Assembly: GCA_025354385.1 (NCBI GenBank)
Contig: JANXMZ010000059.1
Coordinates: 62,001 to 126,000, forward strand
Direction: 5' to 3'
Source: Bacteroidota bacterium
GTDB lineage: Bacteria; Bacteroidota; Bacteroidia; NS11-12g; UBA955
Length of the DNA stretch: 64,000 bases
Below the pieces are notes generated by a model. The model saw only the letters and a list, made by a program, of their open reading frames with translations, ran no database searches and was not told where the DNA came from. Of the stretch, positions 43,911 to 54,100 are shown piece after piece (within the stretch, counting starts at the first letter, position 1; each line of letters begins with the position of its first letter). The position numbers were made by a program, and so were the translations under genes.

Positions 43911-46900
43911 ATGTCAAATTTTGTTGCACTTTATGAATCGCTTAATGCCGCCCAAAAACAGGCCGTCAATCATATTGAAGGTCCAGTAATGGTAGTAGCC
44001 GGCCCAGGCACAGGTAAAACCCAAATACTAGCTGCACGTATTGCAAATATTCTGCAAAAAACCGATACCAATGCTTACCAAATTTTGTGTCTTACATATA
44101 CCGATGCTGGTGTTATAGCTATGCGCGAAAGATTGCTAAAATTTATAGGTCCAGTGGCTTACCGTGTGCACATTCATACCTTCCATTCACTTTGCAACGA
44201 AATCATTCAGCACAACAGTAATTATTTTGGATATACCAATTTAAAACCAGCCAATGATTTAGATGTGATAGAGATTTTACAGGAGCTTATTGATCAATTA
44301 CCTAACAACAGTGTTCTAAAAAGATTAAAAGGCGAAGTGTATTATGATCTGCCCAATTTTAAAAACCTGTTCCGACTTATAAAAGAAGAAAATCTAAATA
44401 TAGATGATATCAAAGCTAAAGCCGATGCCTATTTTATTGAGTTGGAAGACGGCGGGGCTTTTGTTTATAAAAAAAGTGGGAAAGATTATGCCAAAGGCGA
44501 TATTAAAAAAGCTGCTTATGATGAAGAAAAATTAAAGGTTGAAAAATTAAAAGCTGCGGTGGACTTGTTTGCAGTTTTTCAGGCTAAAATGTTACAACGA
44601 AAATTGTATGATTTTACCGATATGATTACTTGGGTTATCCGCGCTTTTGAAGACGATAAAAATTTCCTTTTAAATTATCAAGAGCGATTCTTGTATGTGT
44701 TGGTAGATGAATTTCAGGATACTAACGGAGCACAGAATCAAATCGTCAAATACATCACTGAATATTGGGAAGTGCCCAATCTTTTTGTAGTAGGAGATGA
44801 TGACCAGTCGATATACAAATTTCAAGGTGCTAACATCAGCAATATTTTAGATTTTGCAACCATTTATCAAGAGCACCTAACCACCACTGTACTCACAGAC
44901 AACTACCGTTCAAGTCAGTTAATACTCGATGCCTCGCGCTCCCTTATTAACTTAAACAATGAGCGTATTCAAGCCATAGACAAACATTTGTTAGCAAAGA
45001 ATCCGGAAGTAGCAGAATACAATATTGCGCCCATCATCAATCAATATTTTAATCCCTTGCATGAGGCCATAGGCATTGGCCAGGCGGTGCAAAAATTGCA
45101 CAAAGAAGGTGTACCATTTACGGAAATGGCCATTCTTTATCGCAACCATCAACAGGTTGAAATTCTAACCAAATATTTCAAGGCCAATCATATTCCATTT
45201 AACTCCAAAAGAAGAATTAATATTCTAAATGAGTTATTGGTAAGCAAGCTATTGATGATTCTTAATTATTTAAATGCGGAATCAAGAAGACCTTACTCGG
45301 GTGAAGAATATATTTTCGAAATTCTAAATTTTGATTTCTATAAAATACCAGCTATTGAAATTGCAAAACTCAGTGTAGATGTCAAAAATAAGAGAGCCAA
45401 ATGGCGCGATTATTTAAGTGATTTTGCCAAAAGCAAAAATGATTTATTCAACGGCATGGCTGGTGTTGATGGCAGGACAGAATTGAAACGCCTTATAGAA
45501 GATTTGGAGTATTGGACTGGTCAAGTCAATAACATTACTGTACCACAGTTAATAGAAAAAATTATTGCCAAAGGCGGTATTTTAAGCTATGTAATGCAAG
45601 CCGATGACAAGCGTTGGCAAATGCAAATTTTACGTACTTTCTTCGATTTTATTAAAGAAGAAGCTGCTAAAAATCCTCGCATGCAATTATCCGATTTATT
45701 AAAAACAATTAAACGTTACGAAGATTTTAACATTGCAATAGAGGCATGGCAAATACTGCAGATGCCTGATAGTATCAATTTAATAACCACCCATAGCAGC
45801 AAAGGTCTTGAGTTTGAACATGTATTCATTACTAATTGTATAGAAAAGGCTTGGTTTACTGGCAATCGCAACAACGATTTTAACCTTTCTAAAGTTTATT
45901 TTAAAACCAACGATGAGGCGGCAGAAGCTGAAGAAAACAGACGACTTTTTTACGTTGCCATGACCCGTGCAAGAAAAGGGTTAAGCATCTCCTATCATCA
46001 ACAAACATTAGACACCAAACCGTTAGAAAAATTGAGATTTATTGAAGAATTAGTGAGTAGCAGTGACTTAAAAATAAGTCACCCTAAAATTGATGAAACT
46101 GCTATTTTAAATTTTGAATCGCAGTATTATCAAGACGAAGCTTTTCCTGATTTTGAATTAATAGACCATAATTATTTAGATACCTTACTTGCCAATTACA
46201 CCCTTTCGGCCACCCATCTCAATTCTTATTTAAAATGCCCCACCGAGTTTTATTTTAATCAAGTATTGAAAGTGCCAAGTGCAAAAAGCGAAGGTGCAAG
46301 TTTTGGTACTGCTATACACTACGCATTGGAAAACTTATTTACTGACATGCAGAAAGATGAACAGAAACAATTACCAGCTGTAGATACATTGGTGACCTAT
46401 TTCGAAAAATCGATGTATGCCCAACGCGATGGTTTTACTGAAGATGCCTATGAACGTAGATTGGCCCACGGTAAAATTATATTGCCACAGTATTACGCAG
46501 AATATGCAAAACAATGGCAGAACGAAAAAGTATTTACCATTGAAAAAAATATGCAGAACATTGAAGTTGCGGGCATCCCTATAAAAGGTAAATTAGATAA
46601 AATAATTTTCGAAGGCAACAGTGCTTATGTGATAGATTTTAAGACTGGTGATTTTAAATATGCCAAAAGCAAATGCAATCCTCCTAAAGCCGATGCAGAC
46701 CCTAATAAGGCGGAGCAAGTTTTAGGTGGTGATTATTGGCGCCAAATGGTATTTTACAATTTACTTATAGACAATGATCATAGCACAAAGTGGAGCATGA
46801 CCCGTGGCGAAATGAATTTTGTAGAGCCAGATAAAACGGGACATTTCGACCGGGTACAATTTGCAATTTCACCTGAAGAAATAAAAGTAGTAACAGAACA

Positions 46901-47072
46901 AATTACGGATACCTATGCCCGAATCAAAGCGCATGAATTTAATAAGGGATGCAATGATGAAAGATGCCATTGGTGTAATTTTGTAAAGTATTATTTGAAG
47001 AAGGAAATTCAAGTAACAGAGCATTTACCGGGTAGTGAGATAGATGAGGAGTATGGGTTAGAGGTAAGTTAG
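43911..47072 (+). CDS. UvrD/Rep-family helicase fused to a Fe-S PD-(D/E)XK nuclease
   Basis: A 1053-residue SF1 helicase-nuclease. Helicase motifs: I GPGTGKTQ (31-38), II VDEFQD, III GDDDQSIYKFQGA, V THSSKGLEFEHVF, VI RRLFYVAMTRARKG. The C-terminal quarter is a PD-(D/E)XK nuclease (KGKLDKII, then AYVIDFKTGDF). Cysteines in YLKCPTEF before the domain and CNDERCHWC at the end would bind a 4Fe-4S cluster, as in AddB-type nucleases. It likely processes DNA ends in recombination repair as a single polypeptide. The start is set by the promoter element at 43893-43900. Confidence 0.9.
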   Translation: MSNFVALYESLNAAQKQAVNHIEGPVMVVAGPGTGKTQILAARIANILQKTDTNAYQILCLTYTDAGVIAMRERLLKFIGPVAYRVHIHTFHSLCNEIIQHNSNYFGYTNLKPANDLDVIEILQELIDQLPNNSVLKRLKGEVYYDLPNFKNLFRLIKEENLNIDDIKAKADAYFIELEDGGAFVYKKSGKDYAKGDIKKAAYDEEKLKVEKLKAAVDLFAVFQAKMLQRKLYDFTDMITWVIRAFEDDKNFLLNYQERFLYVLVDEFQDTNGAQNQIVKYITEYWEVPNLFVVGDDDQSIYKFQGANISNILDFATIYQEHLTTTVLTDNYRSSQLILDASRSLINLNNERIQAIDKHLLAKNPEVAEYNIAPIINQYFNPLHEAIGIGQAVQKLHKEGVPFTEMAILYRNHQQVEILTKYFKANHIPFNSKRRINILNELLVSKLLMILNYLNAESRRPYSGEEYIFEILNFDFYKIPAIEIAKLSVDVKNKRAKWRDYLSDFAKSKNDLFNGMAGVDGRTELKRLIEDLEYWTGQVNNITVPQLIEKIIAKGGILSYVMQADDKRWQMQILRTFFDFIKEEAAKNPRMQLSDLLKTIKRYEDFNIAIEAWQILQMPDSINLITTHSSKGLEFEHVFITNCIEKAWFTGNRNNDFNLSKVYFKTNDEAAEAEENRRLFYVAMTRARKGLSISYHQQTLDTKPLEKLRFIEELVSSSDLKISHPKIDETAILNFESQYYQDEAFPDFELIDHNYLDTLLANYTLSATHLNSYLKCPTEFYFNQVLKVPSAKSEGASFGTAIHYALENLFTDMQKDEQKQLPAVDTLVTYFEKSMYAQRDGFTEDAYERRLAHGKIILPQYYAEYAKQWQNEKVFTIEKNMQNIEVAGIPIKGKLDKIIFEGNSAYVIDFKTGDFKYAKSKCNPPKADADPNKAEQVLGGDYWRQMVFYNLLIDNDHSTKWSMTRGEMNFVEPDKTGHFDRVQFAISPEEIKVVTEQITDTYARIKAHEFNKGCNDERCHWCNFVKYYLKKEIQVTEHLPGSEIDEEYGLEVS

Positions 47073-47081
47073 GCGCAATCC

Positions 47082-47678
47082 TTAATTAGAGTCCATTGGC
47101 AAACGAACGCCATTCTCCCAGCGGTACAGTTTGCCTTTTATTCTTTCTATTGTACCATCAGAACGCTGGCTGCTTAAATGAATAGTGTTCACCAATTTAG
47201 TGCCTTCTTTTTGCGAGGCATCTGGCTTCCATATTTGCAATTCAAATAGCTTTTCTTCATTGTCATAATATTTGAGCGTATCGCTAAAAACGCCCCCTTT
47301 TTTAAACCCTTTGACATAAATTTTGCCATCCTTTTTAAACGAAGTAAATGCACCTTCCTCCATATTATTCTTAAAGGTTAATTGGAATCTTTTGTAATTT
47401 TCAAATCTATCCCACTCTTCCCATACACCATTTAATTTAAAACTGGTATCGTTAAACTTGCCTTTCAGAAACAATTTACCATTTCTGGTATATATTTTTG
47501 CATCAAGTGTTCTTAAATTAATTTCTCGGTATAAAGCACCATCTGGATAATACTCTATTTTCATTTGATTTGCATTTTCTGCAGTTTTAATATCCTCAAC
47601 CACTATTTTTTTTACAGTGCTAGGGTCGGGATGGTTGCAGGCGATGGCAAACAAAAGGATGATAATTAAGTTTTTCAT
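47082..47678 (-). CDS. Lipoprotein with MORN-like repeats
   Basis: A 198-residue lipoprotein from the ATG at 47676-47678 (MKNLIIILLFAIAC); the ATG at 47696 is inside the -7 element. Lipobox LFAIAC with the modified Cys at residue 14. The body has MORN-type or toxin-antitoxin-YwqK-type repeats (IEYYPDGALYREIN, YTRNGKLFLKGKF, FKKDGKIYVKGF). The function is unknown. It converges with the helicase gene with a 9-base gap. Confidence 0.78.
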   Translation of the reverse strand: MKNLIIILLFAIACNHPDPSTVKKIVVEDIKTAENANQMKIEYYPDGALYREINLRTLDAKIYTRNGKLFLKGKFNDTSFKLNGVWEEWDRFENYKRFQLTFKNNMEEGAFTSFKKDGKIYVKGFKKGGVFSDTLKYYDNEEKLFELQIWKPDASQKEGTKLVNTIHLSSQRSDGTIERIKGKLYRWENGVRLPMDSN

Positions 47679-47689
47679 TTGGTGGCATA

Positions 47690-47697
47690 CAAACATA
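47690..47697 (-). promoter_or_regulatory. -7 promoter element for the MORN-like lipoprotein gene
   Basis: TATGTTTG on the minus strand, exact match, 11 bases before the ATG at 47678; it overlaps an in-frame upstream ATG and so rules that start out. Confidence 0.65.
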
Positions 47698-47811
47698 ATT
47701 TATTTTCTCAAATAAATACAGGTCCTATTAAAACGCCAACTGTAATAATACAAAAAAGTACGTAATACTATCAATGATTACAAAAGTAAACACTTCCTTT
47801 GTATCTACTTT

Positions 47812-48183
47812 TTAACTGTGGTAAACACGCGATGCCACAATTAATCCATTCTCTATTTGCAACACCTCACCTACCACCATATCTTCTTCTCCCTTCGTTT
47901 TTCGCAGGTATTCCATAAACACTAAATCTTCGTCCGAAATGATTTTTAGAACTTGATATTGCAAAGTTGGAAGTCTTTCAAAAGCATCTTGCCACCAACT
48001 TTTCAAGGCAGTTTTTCCTTTAATGAATCCATTGGTTTGGGGTTGTCTTATTTTTAATTTGGGGCTGTAATGAGCCGCATCCTCGTGGTAGAGGTCTAGT
48101 AATTTTACAAGGTTGTGTTCATTAAATGCTTCAAACCAAAGGGATGCAATGTGCCTATTGGCATATGCAGTACTATCTAACAT
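47812..48183 (-). CDS. NTF2-like (SnoaL-type) protein
   Basis: A 123-residue protein of the NTF2-like/SnoaL superfamily: helix start HIASLWFEAFNEHNLVKLLDLYHEDAAHYSPK, then TALKSWWQDAFERLPTLQYQVLK and strands VFMEYLRKT, GEVLQIENGLIVASRVYH. Such cone-shaped domains bind small molecules or catalyse isomerisation. The function is unknown. It stands alone; a near -7 element (7 of 8) lies at 48205-48212. Confidence 0.85.
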   Translation of the reverse strand: MLDSTAYANRHIASLWFEAFNEHNLVKLLDLYHEDAAHYSPKLKIRQPQTNGFIKGKTALKSWWQDAFERLPTLQYQVLKIISDEDLVFMEYLRKTKGEEDMVVGEVLQIENGLIVASRVYHS

Positions 48184-48305
48184 AATTTTAGTTTTAATTT
48201 ATTGCAAAACAATATCATTTTCTGCACCTAAACAATAATTTTCTTTTGATTTATTCCAATTATGGATGCATGCATATTTATTTTTTATTATGCCTAATTT
48301 TGAAT

Positions 48306-48313
48306 TAAGTTTG
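48306..48313 (+). promoter_or_regulatory. -7 promoter element for the GT-C-like gene
   Basis: TAAGTTTG, exact match, ending 8 bases before the ATG at 48322. Confidence 0.6.
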
Positions 48314-48321
48314 ACCCACTT

Positions 48322-49602
48322 ATGTTGATAATGTTGAACAAACTGAAAAGTATCTACCTATTGATACCTTTGGTTTGTTTATTTTTTTACCTCGATTTAA
48401 TTAAACCTGGTCACAAAGAAATCGATTTTGCACCACACCTTAATTATTTTCGCTATTTAGCCGATGCTTTTTTACATGGCAGATTAAATGTAATTGTACC
48501 GGATAGCCAAAGAGATTTGGTAGTATACAACCAGCAATTATACCTTTATTGGCCGCCTGTTCCCGCTTTGGTATACACCCCTCTCGTAGCCATTTTTGGA
48601 GTGGATTTACCGGATGCATTTATCAACGTATTATTTGGCATTTTGAATGTATGGCTCATCATGAAAATTAGTTCATTATTGTCTAGTAAATTTAATTTAG
48701 GGTTGAATGAAAAACATATCATGTGGGTTGGATTTTTTTGGGGTTTAGGTACCGTGCATTTTTACATGTCTATGGAAGGTACGGTATGGTTTGTTTCTCA
48801 AATCATGGCGCAAACATTTTTATTCTCGGCAGTCTATGCCATGCTTAAAATACAGAAACCTTATCGGGCACTTTTTATTTCCGGAGTATTTTATGCAAGC
48901 GCGGTATATACCCGCAATAATCTAGTATTCTCTGTTTTCTTTTTATTGTTTTTGTATCTCGCTTTGCATCGGCAAATTAAGTTTAAAGATTGGTTGACCA
49001 AAGGTGCTATTTTTATTTTTCCATTTATTATTTTTAGCCTTTTAAATGGCTGGTATAATTTTGCCCGCTTCGGAGATTTTTTTGAAAACGGCATCCAATA
49101 CCATGATATGAACCCTTATTTCCTAGAAGCTTTTCAGCAACATGGCTATTTTTCGACCTATTTTTTAATCCATAATTTTTACATAGAAGTATTGCATTGG
49201 CCCTCTTTTAACTTACAATTTCCTTTTATTTTAAAAGAAGAGGAAGGGTTTGGATTTATTTGGGGATCGCCTTTATTTTTATTATTAATACCAGCGGTTA
49301 TATTACAATTCCGCTCTTATAAAAACATAATCGAAGGCCATCCGATGCTCATTTCACACCGTCTTATTCGCTTTGGTTGTTGGGCTGCAGCTTTACCCAT
49401 TGCATTTATAATTTTCTGCATTATGGGAACAGGCTGGTATCAGTTTTGCGCGCGTTACACCCTCGATTTCCAATTTTTCTTATTCGTATATCTCCTGTTT
49501 TCTTGGCAATTACTATGTGGCATTCCAAAAATAAAATGGATAACATTGATACTAATTTTAGCATCCATCGTCATTCAATTTTTGGGTGCTTGGATATATT
49601 GA
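48322..49602 (+). CDS. Polytopic GT-C-like membrane protein
   Basis: A 426-residue inner-membrane protein with about 10 helices. An acidic first loop (KPGHKEIDFAPHLNYFRYLADAFLHGRLN, then DSQRDLVVYNQQLYLYWPPVPALVY) precedes the core, a layout like GT-C glycosyltransferases that use lipid-linked sugars. The catalytic role is inferred from layout only. It ends 2 bases before the convergent mnmE. Confidence 0.65.
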   Translation: MLIMLNKLKSIYLLIPLVCLFFYLDLIKPGHKEIDFAPHLNYFRYLADAFLHGRLNVIVPDSQRDLVVYNQQLYLYWPPVPALVYTPLVAIFGVDLPDAFINVLFGILNVWLIMKISSLLSSKFNLGLNEKHIMWVGFFWGLGTVHFYMSMEGTVWFVSQIMAQTFLFSAVYAMLKIQKPYRALFISGVFYASAVYTRNNLVFSVFFLLFLYLALHRQIKFKDWLTKGAIFIFPFIIFSLLNGWYNFARFGDFFENGIQYHDMNPYFLEAFQQHGYFSTYFLIHNFYIEVLHWPSFNLQFPFILKEEEGFGFIWGSPLFLLLIPAVILQFRSYKNIIEGHPMLISHRLIRFGCWAAALPIAFIIFCIMGTGWYQFCARYTLDFQFFLFVYLLFSWQLLCGIPKIKWITLILILASIVIQFLGAWIY

Positions 49603-49604
49603 GA

Positions 49605-51014
49605 TTACTTTCCGATACAGAACTTCCCGAATATATTAATCAATATTTCTTGGCTGCTTATTTCACCAGTCACTTCGCCTAATGCATTTAGAGCCCGTTT
49701 TATGTCCAATGCTAGCATATCACTCGTCAAGCGACCATTCAAGTCTTCTACTACAATTTGAAGCGCCTCGCGCGCCTCACTAAGCGCTATATAGTGTCTA
49801 AGGTTGGTTAATATGGTTTGCCCTTCGCTTACTATACCTTTTTTAATAGAATCATGCAAAGCCGATTTTAAAAACACCAATTCATTTTCGCCCGCTTTAT
49901 TGGCTTGAATGGAAAGGGTATCCGTATAACCAATATGATTCAAGGTATTCAACAAATTGGTTTTTACTGCTTCATTTATTAAATCGGTTTTATTGGCCAA
50001 TACCATTAAATGGATTTGATTATTTTTAGCCTTAATCATTTCCAGGTCGCTATTAATTTCTTCAACTGAGGTATTACTCATATCAAAAATATAAATCACC
50101 ACTTGGGCTTCCTCAATCTTTTTTAATGCCTTTTCAATTCCTATTGTTTCTATGGCATCTTGAGTTGTTCGGATACCAGCTGTATCAATAAATCGAAAAG
50201 GCAAGCCTTCAATATTTAAGACCTCCTCTATCGTATCCCGCGTGGTGCCTGCAATATCCGAAACGATGGCCCTGTCTTCGTTCAACAATAAATTTAACAA
50301 TGAAGATTTACCTGCATTTGGGCGACCAATAATTGCAACAGGTATTCCATTTTTTATAGCATTGCCATATTTAAATGATTGAATAATGGGATCGATGTGT
50401 TGAAGGATTTGTTCAATGAGTTGATTCAACTGCGACCTATCAGCAAACTCCACATCCTCTTCACCAAAATCCAATTCCAGTTCTATGAGAGAAGCAAAAT
50501 TAAGCAATTGCTCTCTCAACAATTTTATATCTTCGGATAGGCCTCCTCTTATTTGTTTGATAGCAACCTCTGCTTGGACTTTGTTTTGTGCAGCTATTAA
50601 ATCTCCCACGGCTTCGGCCTGGGCCAAATCTAAACGACCATGCATAAAGGCCCTCATGGTAAACTCCCCTGGCTGAGCCAAACGTGCTCCATTATTGACA
50701 AGCAATTGCAATATGCGACTCAAAATATATGGCGAGCCATGGGCACTTATTTCAATGCTATCTTCGGTAGTAAAACTGCGAGGGGATTGAAATATGCTCA
50801 TCATAACCTCATCAATCACCTCATCACCCTCGGTTATAAAACCATAATGAATGGTATGCGACTGCAGCTGGGTGAGATCCTTATTTTTATATATTTTATT
50901 GCAAATAGCAAAGGCATCCTTACCTGAAATTCTGATAACTCCAATGGCTGAAATACCCTCGGCTGTAGCGATGGCGGCAATGGTATCATCGCTATTATAA
51001 AAATTATGCAACAT
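49605..51014 (-). CDS. mnmE: tRNA-modifying GTPase MnmE
   Basis: A 469-residue GTPase that with MnmG modifies wobble uridine 34 of tRNA. The start is the ATG at 51012-51014 (MLHNFYNSDDTIAAIATAEG); an in-frame ATG 39 bases upstream is before the promoter. The N-terminal folate-binding domain is followed by the G domain with GRPNAGKSSLLN, DIAGTTRD (switch), DTAGI and NKTD, and the C-terminal FCIGK is the conserved C(I/L/V)GK end. The -7 element ends only 6 bases before the ATG, so the transcript is probably leaderless. It converges with the GT-C-like gene with a 2-base gap. Confidence 0.96.
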   Translation of the reverse strand: MLHNFYNSDDTIAAIATAEGISAIGVIRISGKDAFAICNKIYKNKDLTQLQSHTIHYGFITEGDEVIDEVMMSIFQSPRSFTTEDSIEISAHGSPYILSRILQLLVNNGARLAQPGEFTMRAFMHGRLDLAQAEAVGDLIAAQNKVQAEVAIKQIRGGLSEDIKLLREQLLNFASLIELELDFGEEDVEFADRSQLNQLIEQILQHIDPIIQSFKYGNAIKNGIPVAIIGRPNAGKSSLLNLLLNEDRAIVSDIAGTTRDTIEEVLNIEGLPFRFIDTAGIRTTQDAIETIGIEKALKKIEEAQVVIYIFDMSNTSVEEINSDLEMIKAKNNQIHLMVLANKTDLINEAVKTNLLNTLNHIGYTDTLSIQANKAGENELVFLKSALHDSIKKGIVSEGQTILTNLRHYIALSEAREALQIVVEDLNGRLTSDMLALDIKRALNALGEVTGEISSQEILINIFGKFCIGK

Positions 51015-51020
51015 GTAGTG

Positions 51021-51028
51021 CAAAATTA
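51021..51028 (-). promoter_or_regulatory. -7 promoter element for mnmE
   Basis: TAATTTTG on the minus strand, exact match, ending 6 bases before the ATG at 51014. Confidence 0.65.
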
Positions 51029-51050
51029 GGTGAAGCCACCTTAAAAACAT

Positions 51051-51081
51051 CAAACCCCGGATTTTTTAGGTCTGGGGCTTG
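51051..51081 (-). terminator. Terminator after the large CHU_C gene
   Basis: CAAACCCC (51051-51058) pairs with GGGGCTTG (51074-51081) with one G-T pair, and on the minus strand it is followed by a short T-run (51045-51049 as A on the plus strand). It separates the sigma/CHU_C unit from mnmE. Confidence 0.65.
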
Positions 51082-51101
51082 AAAATTTAAGATGTTATAG
51101 A

Positions 51102-54100
51102 TTATCTAATAATCTGAACTGTACCGTTTAATTTCGGTTCGTCTTTGTTCTTTCCTTTGTATCTGTAATTCAAGATATAGTAGTAAGTACCATTAGGGCA
51201 AGTTGCACCGCTATTGTTTACGGTTCCATTCCAATCAACTTTACTATCTTTAGATTCAAACACTTTTACACCCCAACGGTCGAAGATTACCAACTCATAT
51301 TTCTCTTCACCTTTAATCTCGATGTTGAATACATTATTACCTGGCAATCCTTCTTTATCCAATCCAATGAAACCATCACTAGAATTTGGTGTAAATACGT
51401 TAGGAGGGCGGATAGTTGCTTCGAATCTATTGGTTAATTTTTTACAAACTGTATCACGACAACCTATGCTATTGATTGATTCTAAACATACCCAATAGGT
51501 ACCCAATGAATCTCTAAAGTCTCGGCATGGTTTAGGACCATTTGCTTCAGCAGGACTTGGCACATAACCCAACTGTATTTCAAAACTTCTGGCAGATGCA
51601 GGCGTGATTGATTTTAAGTCGTTGGTATTATAGAAACTCCAGTTATGGTTAATACTGTTAGTTGATTTATTCTCGAAACAATATACAGGAGATCCAGAAC
51701 TGTCTATATCAAAGTCGGCTTTTACAAATGCAACCGTTATTTTAGCACTGTCTTCGGCAGGACAGACCTTCGTTGACCCTGTAGCTACTGAATTCTTATC
51801 ACCCCTGAATTTTATGGTGTAAATACCCGGTTTACCAAAGCTCACAGTTTGTGTAATGTTAGAACTTACCAATGTATCTGTTGGCGAATTACCAAGGTTC
51901 CATTTGAATCGGGAGTACTTTCCAACAGGAATTACATTACCTGTCATCAGCACTGGTTGATTTAAACATACATTGGTATCCTTAGGCCCCAGCTTGACAG
52001 TGTCGTAGGCATAAATATCAATGTAGAATAGTGGCATTTGTCCATCGGTAGTATCAGGGAAAGTAACACTACAAACTTTTGTTTGATTACCCGCTTTTAA
52101 TTGGAATGACTGTGATAAATATATGTAGTATCTACCTGGAGCAGAGTATCTATGGGTAATGGTATCATTTTTACCTGGATTGGTTTTGCGAATAGAGTAA
52201 TACTGATTATCGTAATGATTATCTCCAAAATCCCAAGTCCAAATACTACTATCACCTGGCAGGTATTTACTTAAGTTGTCAAAATTCACCAATTCACCCA
52301 CACAATATTTCCTAGGAATAATGGTATCAAACTTAGGCACTGGTCCTGGAATGTGTACCTTCAACTTAAAAGTATCTGTGCAACCTAAATAAGTGTCTAC
52401 AATTAGGGTTACTACAAAGTCACCGTTCCTTGTGTAATCGTGTGCTATGTTTGAAGGCAGTGCATTAGGGAAAGTATTTTTTGAAGATCTTCCACTATCA
52501 CCCCAATCAATTCTCCATTTTACAATATAATCACATTTGTCGTGCAATTTCCAAACACAAGGGTCGTATACAGATGATGAATCGAAGAACTCAATAATGG
52601 TTTTACATTCTGGTCTTTGTTGATCCAATCCAAAATACGCTTTTGCTGCAGTAACAAATATGTCTTGAGGGAAAGTATCTCTACAACCTGTGCTATCACC
52701 TGCTGCAGTTCTGATTTGATAATATCCGCCGGTATCAGACTCATAATACAAGGTACCAGGAACAGATAATCCACCCAATTGAATACAATGTTGAGGAGTA
52801 CCAGTACCCACACCAGTTTGACCATAAGGGAATGGACCAAAGATAGTATTAGGCAAGCTTTTGTTATCGTCTGCTTTGCTTAAATCCCATTTAGTTTTGG
52901 CTTCTCTTTGAGGTTGTCCAGCTTCTGATTTTCTATCATACCAATAATCAGTAGGATCTAATAAACAGTTACAAATATCTGGATAAGCGTGGAAGTAGTT
53001 GAATTGAGGGCAAGATGTAACATTGGCACCATGACAAATGATGGTATCGTTATAATTCATTACGCCATAGAAACCAACAATTACTCTCTTAGCGGTACCA
53101 CTTTGCATGGTACAATTTTCAGGTGCTCTGCTTCTCAAACCAAAGTTTGCAATATAGAAACCTGAGTATTGAGGAACAAAACAGTAGGCATTGTATTTTT
53201 GACCATCAAATCCTGTAACCGTTTTAATTGGTTTTAAAGTAGTGTCTCTGTAGTGCAATATATTCTTTTTGTCGGCTACTTTATAGAAACGAATGAATTT
53301 ACCAAATCCAGTAGTATCTAAACAACCTCTAGAACCAGTGTAAGGTTTTTGGAAAGTCCCTTTACCATTCCAGATAATGTCTGAAATCTGAGCAGGAGAT
53401 AAATCGTATACATCTATATTATTACCTAATAAAATTTGCTTAATCACATCAAATACTGGTGTAATATCTGCTTCAGTATGCCATTTAGTTACCTCGGCTA
53501 CTTTAATATATTGACTATCCAATGTTGCATATTTACCATCAAAATAAGAGGTTTGTTTATGATACAAATAATCAAATAAATGAGTTGGATCATTTGGATC
53601 CTTTTGGAACCTTTGATAAGACTCATTCACCTGTAAAGTATAGTATTTATCATAATATTTACCAACGTTGGCAGCAGATAAACTCCAGTTTAACTCTTCT
53701 ACATCAGGCACATAAGATCTGTTTCTAGGCATCAAGGCCAAACAAATGGTATCTTTTCTACAAATATTTGTAAACTCAACACCTTGTTTAGGTTTGATAA
53801 TTCTGAATTTGTTATCCAAAATCGGGAACCTTGCAAACTTATTGTAGTAAACAGTATCAATACAAGTAGAAGGATATGCGGAGCCATCTGGTGGCCACAT
53901 GCCATTACCAATAATTAAACCAACATTTATATAACCTGTGATTGAATCTTTGATATCATCTACTGTAAATTGTTTAGAGAATCTTGAACCTGGTGCACCC
54001 ATGATTTGATATCCCAATGGTGGCACGTTATATGGCGGATTTACTGGAGGTAAGTTACCTGTAGCAATAGAACCCGAAGTTAAGTTAGCACCAACTGCAT

